Positions 59,542 through 64,000 of a DNA stretch of 64,000 nt are shown piece after piece. The stretch lies in assembly GCF_900172335.1 (NCBI RefSeq), contig NZ_FWFX01000012.1, positions 62,001 to 126,000 on the forward strand. Direction: 5' to 3'. The DNA comes from Roseovarius albus. Its GTDB lineage: Bacteria; Pseudomonadota; Alphaproteobacteria; Rhodobacterales; Rhodobacteraceae. How positions within the stretch are numbered: the stretch's first letter is position 1; each line of letters opens with the position of its first letter. The notes beneath the pieces were generated by a model. The model was not told the origin of the DNA and did not search any database. It was given only the letters and a program-made list of their open reading frames with translations. The translations under genes and the position numbers were made by a program.

Positions 59542-61953
59542 ATGCCAGTAGTGAAAACCTTGAATCGTAAAATGCGTCGCCGCGAGAACGCGTTGAAGAA
59601 AGATCAATCACACCATTTCGCAAATGAAAGCCGTACGTCAACACGATTGACCACACCGCTCACCTTGGGTGCGATCGGCCTTGGGGCGATAATCGGATTG
59701 CCTACTCCAACTATCGCGCAAACAATTGTCCCACCTAGCAATGGCCCCTGCACCGTCAGCGGCGCCACGGCCACCTGTACCGGGGATCTTTCAGCCGGCA
59801 TTGAGGTCAATGGACCAACGATCACAACACTGAATGTGAACAATGTCGATGCCCCTGGTGTCGGTTCATCCGGTGGTGATGGGATAAATTTTGTGACCCC
59901 CAGCGGTGCCATCAACATAACAGTGGTTGGCAATATTAATGCCGAGGATAATGGAATTTTCGCCGACCTGAACGGTAATGGCGACGTCAATGTCACCACA
60001 ACTGGTAATATCACCGCGCAAGAAAACGACGGAATAGATCTCGAAACCACCAACGGGAATATTAACCTTAGGTCAACAGGTAACATCACCGCACTTGATG
60101 ATCATGCAATCGATATCAACGTCGTGAGCGATGGCGATGTAAATGTAGTATCCGTTGGCGATCTGACGACACAACCCGATGGCGGTGAAGCAATTGAAGT
60201 CGACGTGAATGGTAATGGCAATATATCGGTCACATCGATAGGCAACATCGACTCTGACAGTGACGGTATCGAACTTGACGTCGATGGCAATGGTGATATC
60301 ACCATTATGTCCCAAGGTAACATCTTCGCAGAAGTTAATGATGGCCTTGAAGGGGACGTAGACGGCAACGGCAATATCACCATCATTTCTAAAGGTAACA
60401 TTGATGCTGACGATAGCGGCATCGAGGCGGATGTGGATGGGAATGGCAACATTGTCATCGTCTCCAGCGGCGATGTAATGGGCCGGGAAAACGATGGTGT
60501 TCAGGCCGAGGTTAACGGCAACGGTAAGATCTCGATTACGACAGCTGGAACAGTCTATGGCGAAAATTATGGCGTTGTCGCCGAGGTTGTCGGCAATGGA
60601 TCAATCAGCATTGTTAATAGTGCAGATGTCTCTGCTGGTGATGCTGCAATTGCGGTAATTAATCGCCCGGGCGCTGCGCCAGCGACTATAACCAATAGTG
60701 GTTCGCTCACAGGCGGGAACGGTTTTGCAATTGATCTTCAGGGTAACGGCAATGACGTTGTAAACTTATTGCCAGGCTCCGTGGTCAACGGCGCGGTTGA
60801 CTTCGGCAATGGCAATCCAAACGATATTGATACATTGAACCTTGCGCCCGGTTTGAATGCGGCAGTCAATTTCGCTGATGCTTCTGGATCTGACAACGAT
60901 TTGGCCTCGGCCCCCGAGATCATCAACTTTGGTGGTGCTGGTGTGTTGATTAACGGTGGCCTGACGGCGGTCGCGGTGGACACCACCGGCTTTGCGGTGC
61001 AGGGCACATTTATCAGTGACCTGACCAACGCGATCTTCGGCGCGGTTGACAACGCAACGCCCACCCCTACCCCATCGGTTGGAGATCAAGTATCACGCAA
61101 CTGGCTCGGCTACGACGATAACAGGGCAGGAAATGGCTCTCGCATCTGGGGCACTGCTTTTGGCGGTTTCAATAACGTGGATGCAAGCGGATCGAACGTC
61201 GGCTTTGACCACAATATCACGGGTCTAGTGTCGGGCATCGAGACCGACAATCTGGGCGTCGAAGGCACCTTTGGGGTGCTGGCCGGCTACAGCGACAGCA
61301 ACATCTCACTGGATGCGGACGCCGGTGATGTGGATATCGAAGCCTATTATGGCGGCGTGTACTGGAAACGGGACTACGGCCGCTTTAGCCTGAATGCGGC
61401 CTTCGTTGCCGGTGCAACCGACAACGAGAGCACCCGCAACGGTGACCAAGAGCAAGCGGTTGGTGAATTTGATGGGGCGTTCTACTCGCCATCCATCTCG
61501 GTCGCAGCACCAATCACATCTTGGGAAACCCCTGCCTTTGTCAGTGCGCGGGCCAATTATGTGTTCATGCAGCTAGATGGTTATACCGAGACGGGCTCAT
61601 CATTGCCGTTGACCATTGGGGATCGGGATGTCTCCATCCTCAACACCCGGGCGCAGCTGAATCTGCCGCGCACCATCGAGTATTCGAACGGGGGCAGCAC
61701 CCATATCAACTGGGCCTTCGGTCTGGATGCGACAGTTGATGTCGGGTCCGACGATGTGGACGCCATCGTGGCGGCAACACCGTTCTCCTTCGTCGCTGAT
61801 ACGGAGGATTCAGCGGCTGGGTTCTTTGGGGTCGGCGCCAACTACCACTCCTCCGATGGAAACAGCACCATTGGTTTCAACAGTGAAATACAATCCGTCT
61901 TTGGCGGCGGCCTCGGTGTTATGGGCGAACTCACAGCGTCGTTCAGATTCTAG
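59542..61953 (+). CDS. autotransporter with beta-helix repeat passenger
   Basis: The 803-aa protein has a long N-terminal leader with a basic start (TLNRKMRRRENALKK) and a hydrophobic core near residues 40-60. The passenger has repeats of about 25 aa of the form VDGNGNITI-x-SKGNIDA-x-DGIEA in residues 130-370, a right-handed beta-helix pattern. A C-terminal autotransporter beta-domain (residues 515-803) starts at NWLGYDDNRAGNGSRIWGTAFGG and ends in Phe (LGVMGELTASFRF), the required terminal residue. It is probably an outer-membrane surface adhesin. A terminator follows at 61998. Confidence 0.88.
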   Translation: MPVVKTLNRKMRRRENALKKDQSHHFANESRTSTRLTTPLTLGAIGLGAIIGLPTPTIAQTIVPPSNGPCTVSGATATCTGDLSAGIEVNGPTITTLNVNNVDAPGVGSSGGDGINFVTPSGAINITVVGNINAEDNGIFADLNGNGDVNVTTTGNITAQENDGIDLETTNGNINLRSTGNITALDDHAIDINVVSDGDVNVVSVGDLTTQPDGGEAIEVDVNGNGNISVTSIGNIDSDSDGIELDVDGNGDITIMSQGNIFAEVNDGLEGDVDGNGNITIISKGNIDADDSGIEADVDGNGNIVIVSSGDVMGRENDGVQAEVNGNGKISITTAGTVYGENYGVVAEVVGNGSISIVNSADVSAGDAAIAVINRPGAAPATITNSGSLTGGNGFAIDLQGNGNDVVNLLPGSVVNGAVDFGNGNPNDIDTLNLAPGLNAAVNFADASGSDNDLASAPEIINFGGAGVLINGGLTAVAVDTTGFAVQGTFISDLTNAIFGAVDNATPTPTPSVGDQVSRNWLGYDDNRAGNGSRIWGTAFGGFNNVDASGSNVGFDHNITGLVSGIETDNLGVEGTFGVLAGYSDSNISLDADAGDVDIEAYYGGVYWKRDYGRFSLNAAFVAGATDNESTRNGDQEQAVGEFDGAFYSPSISVAAPITSWETPAFVSARANYVFMQLDGYTETGSSLPLTIGDRDVSILNTRAQLNLPRTIEYSNGGSTHINWAFGLDATVDVGSDDVDAIVAATPFSFVADTEDSAAGFFGVGANYHSSDGNSTIGFNSEIQSVFGGGLGVMGELTASFRF

Positions 61954-61997
61954 AAGCTGTAATCGATCCTCGGAGATTGAGCACATCACGAATTACG

Positions 61998-62020
61998 CGG
62001 GGCCCCTTACACGGGCCCCG
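61998..62020 (+). terminator. terminator after the autotransporter gene
   Basis: CGGGGCCC and GGGCCCCG form a perfect 8-bp stem around CTTACAC and are followed by AAGCATTTTA. The T-run is short, so strength is uncertain. Position 45 bp after the stop fits transcript ending. Confidence 0.75.
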
Positions 62021-62167
62021 AAGCATTTTATTGAGACCTCTAAGAGGCATGATGCGCGAGAATTCAGGAACGACATGCCTGCAAAGTGCGGCCTGACCAC
62101 TCAAATAGTTTTAGGGAGCGTCATCTTTGTTGCTGAAAGCAACAGGTCTTTAGAAATGGGCTTGGTA

Positions 62168-62674
62168 CTACCACTCGTAAAATTCGACATGGTCGGCTGA
62201 TAGCGAATAACCTGTTTTAGCAATATCGGTGGTCTGAATTTTAGTTTTCAGTATGCCTTCGACCCAGACAGGAGCCCAGAGGTCGTTATTCGGCCAAGGC
62301 GGATTGGCCTTAACAAACACCAGCTGGTTCGCTGGCGGCGGCGGTGTATGGATACAGGCCCCAACATAGGGAACCAGAATGAAATCTGTCACACCGCCGG
62401 AGCCAAGCTTGATCGGAATGATAAAGCCAGGCATACGGATATAGGTACCGTTCAGCTTGTCGTTCAGTTTGGTTGCATTGGCATCATAGACCGGAAACCA
62501 GGTGTCATTAACCTCGTCCATCTCACCTTCTCCGATGATCTCGGAATAAGGCACACCTTTAGGAATAAGTTCATCCCAGCCAATTTCGCGTGGGCTGGCC
62601 GCCCAGGTAGCCGTGGGTAGCGCTGTGCTGGCGAGGCTCGTGGCGAGAAGCTGTCTGCGGGTCAGATACGTCAT
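62168..62674 (-). CDS. DUF3299 family exported protein
   Basis: The 168-aa protein has a twin-arginine type leader (TRRQLLATSLASTALPTATWAA) and the DUF3299 core: IGWDELIPKGVPY, GTYIRMPGFIIPIKLGSGGVTDFILVPYVGACIHTPPPPANQLVFVK. It is the last gene of a minus-strand series beginning with an FtsX-like permease off the window edge. DUF3299 proteins are periplasmic and co-occur with ABC efflux or lipoprotein-type transporters. Function unknown. Confidence 0.88.
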   Translation of the reverse strand: MTYLTRRQLLATSLASTALPTATWAASPREIGWDELIPKGVPYSEIIGEGEMDEVNDTWFPVYDANATKLNDKLNGTYIRMPGFIIPIKLGSGGVTDFILVPYVGACIHTPPPPANQLVFVKANPPWPNNDLWAPVWVEGILKTKIQTTDIAKTGYSLSADHVEFYEW

Positions 62675-62730
62675 GGTGCTTGCATTCTATCACTGGCCAA
62701 TCGGATTCGGTAGGCGGAACGTCTTCACGA

Positions 62731-63813
62731 TTAGTTTTCCAGGCTACCCTTTGCCGAGGAGCTCTGTGCCCTGCCGACATAGTTAGCGATAGTTAGCTGA
62801 TCAATGGGGTCGGTAACCCCTTTATTTTGCATGACCTGCGCCAGAGCTCCACCTTGTGACCAGTCATTGCGGTTACCAAACTGCCGCGCCACCATCGGGG
62901 CGGCTTCGGGGCGTAGTGCTACCATCCGCGTCAGAGCACCGGCGATCGCTGTGCGCAGATCGGGTGAACCTGTGCCATTATGAATAGCCAGGGCCTCAAC
63001 TACCTGCTCTAACTTGTCCAACGGTTGAGCTACATCCGACAACAAAGCATTTTCCAAGCGGTTGACCCCATTGCCACCATCCAGCTCAATCAGAGCCGTG
63101 GCAAAAGCCCCCAAATTAGTGGCCCAATCCCAATCCTTGCTGCGGTTAATGAAGTTATAGACTTCATCCCGTGCCGCGTCTGCATCAGTTAGACCCAAAA
63201 GAAGAATTCGGACTGATTGAAAAGGATACCCCTGCCGAGACCAAAGCTCGCGTGCCAATTCTTCGACAGGAATCGATAGTTCGATCTGCCGCAACATCAC
63301 ATAAGGTGCCTTATCGATCTCTCGCAAGGCGAGGTTTTTCAGGGCGGGATCTGGGTGGTTCAAAAGGGCTGCAAACATCGCAAAGCGATCTGCGCCATAG
63401 CCTGGGTCCCAATTTACGGCTTCTGCCTGAACTTGCTCAATCATCGATAAATAGGCCGCGTTGACATAGCTGACATGTTCCCATTCACCATCACGTTTGC
63501 GGGCAAAGAGAACATAGTCATCCGGATTACGGACCATCTTTTTGCGCAACACGCTGTCGACCAGATAGGGGAGTTGTTCGGTCGGCGCATTTCCTCGCAG
63601 AATTCGGGCACTTGCGAAGGCAAATTTATTGTCAGCCGAAGGTCGGGCAAGAATGACGTCCTGACCATCAATCAACCAATCGACTGCAGTTTGCTCGGGC
63701 ACATAGTAGTGAAAGGCGCATGCATTTGCCGAGCCAACGGCGAGCATTGTTGCCAACGCCAGAGGATAGGCCAACTTTTGTGTTGATTGAATAATGTGCG
63801 TCAGTCTGGTCAT
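62731..63813 (-). CDS. exported HEAT-like repeat protein
   Basis: The ATG at 63813 overlaps the stop of the FtsX-like permease gene (ATGA). The 360-aa protein has a signal peptide (LAYPLALATMLAVGSANA, then CAFHYYVPE) and a helical repeat region with HEAT-like pattern (DPALKNLALREIDKAPYVML, VRILLLGLTDADAARDEVYNFI). No enzymatic motif is visible. It probably works with the permease upstream and the DUF3299 protein, 56 bp downstream, in envelope transport. Confidence 0.75.
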   Translation of the reverse strand: MTRLTHIIQSTQKLAYPLALATMLAVGSANACAFHYYVPEQTAVDWLIDGQDVILARPSADNKFAFASARILRGNAPTEQLPYLVDSVLRKKMVRNPDDYVLFARKRDGEWEHVSYVNAAYLSMIEQVQAEAVNWDPGYGADRFAMFAALLNHPDPALKNLALREIDKAPYVMLRQIELSIPVEELARELWSRQGYPFQSVRILLLGLTDADAARDEVYNFINRSKDWDWATNLGAFATALIELDGGNGVNRLENALLSDVAQPLDKLEQVVEALAIHNGTGSPDLRTAIAGALTRMVALRPEAAPMVARQFGNRNDWSQGGALAQVMQNKGVTDPIDQLTIANYVGRAQSSSAKGSLEN

Positions 63814-64000
63814 GTCCTGACCATCATACCATCTGCGACGGACAGACGGTAGGCCCGCAAGGCGGGCACGAGGCTCACAAATGCTCCAGCGGCGATAACG
63901 GCAGCCAGAACCCAGAATTCGCGCCACGACGGGGCCTCAATTGGCAGCCACAAGCCAAAGGTGCCGTCGACGATGGGTTGCGCGATCACTAACCCGACAT
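63810..64000 (-). CDS. FtsX-like ABC transporter permease, C-terminal part
   Basis: Reading leftward from the window edge, 62 codons end in a stop at 63810-63812. They include a hydrophobic helix (FWVLAAVIAAGAFVSLVPAL) and the C-terminal motif PALRAYRLSVADGMMVR, typical of FtsX/MacB-type permeases. The N-terminal part lies beyond position 64000. It overlaps the exported HEAT-like gene by 4 nt. Confidence 0.78.
   Translation of the reverse strand, partial: VGLVIAQPIVDGTFGLWLPIEAPSWREFWVLAAVIAAGAFVSLVPALRAYRLSVADGMMVRT

Noticed and set aside
59930..60660. Repetitive DNA in the autotransporter gene that might be a tandem repeat element
   Set aside because: Periodicity of about 75-78 bp follows protein repeats of 25-26 aa (GNGNI-type beta-helix turns) in one frame, so it is coding repetition.

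Overview
The window looks like chromosome of a marine Roseobacter-group alphaproteobacterium (Rhodobacteraceae). This rests on recognising gene families and gene order, not on a search. Pointers are the order murA - DUF2948 - hisD, hemE divergent from hemC, a ribF - YcgN-like - threonine aldolase operon, DUF1194 and Hint-domain proteins, a TRAP dicarboxylate transporter followed by a universal stress protein, and GC-rich codon use outside the island.

Layout. 1-3.9 kb: a minus-strand catabolic operon (LLM flavin-dependent monooxygenase, flavin reductase, 4-oxalocrotonate tautomerase, alpha/beta hydrolase) facing a divergent LysR gene, then a DUF1194 gene and a stray copy of the LysR 3' end. 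4-12.5 kb: housekeeping genes (DUF389 membrane protein, HAD phosphatase, MaoC hydratase, sulfotransferase, ribF, YcgN-like, threonine aldolase, hemE, hemC). 12.56-35.92 kb: a 23.3-kb genomic island in the 3' end of a tRNA-Met(CAT) gene, bounded by a perfect 51-bp repeat. Its right end is a minus-strand mobility and replication block: tyrosine integrase, excisionase-like protein, a chain of tiny overlapping genes, and a DNA-binding replication-like gene that contains an iteron-like array. The middle holds phage relics (two virion ejection-type proteins, DUF5681, a zinc-ribbon protein), a class III cyclase/TPR protein, a repressor with twin operators, a nuclease and many small membrane or secreted proteins. 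The left third is AT-rich and carries accessory and probable defence genes: a Hint protein, a HEPN-motif protein next to a trypsin-like protease, and a Panacea-type toxin-antitoxin pair.

36-50.5 kb: core genome resumes with a cytosine deaminase, a GlxA-type regulator, a peptide-type ABC binding protein, a proline-racemase-family enzyme, tRNA-Thr, murA, DUF2948, hisD, a zinc metallopeptidase, and a LysR regulator with a TRAP transporter and a Usp. 50.5-64 kb: a three-gene minus-strand operon joins an FAD oxidoreductase/acetoacetate-decarboxylase-like fusion, a cyclase-AAA-TPR signalling protein and a Crp-family regulator. Next to it are a tail-collar (MdpB-like) gene, a TIGR03032/DUF4915 gene and a large autotransporter, then a DUF3299 operon with an FtsX-like permease that runs off the window.

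The best candidates for something undescribed are the FAD-ADC fusion / cyclase / Crp operon with its surface-protein neighbours, the HEPN plus protease pair in the island, and the iteron-like array inside the island's replication-like gene.
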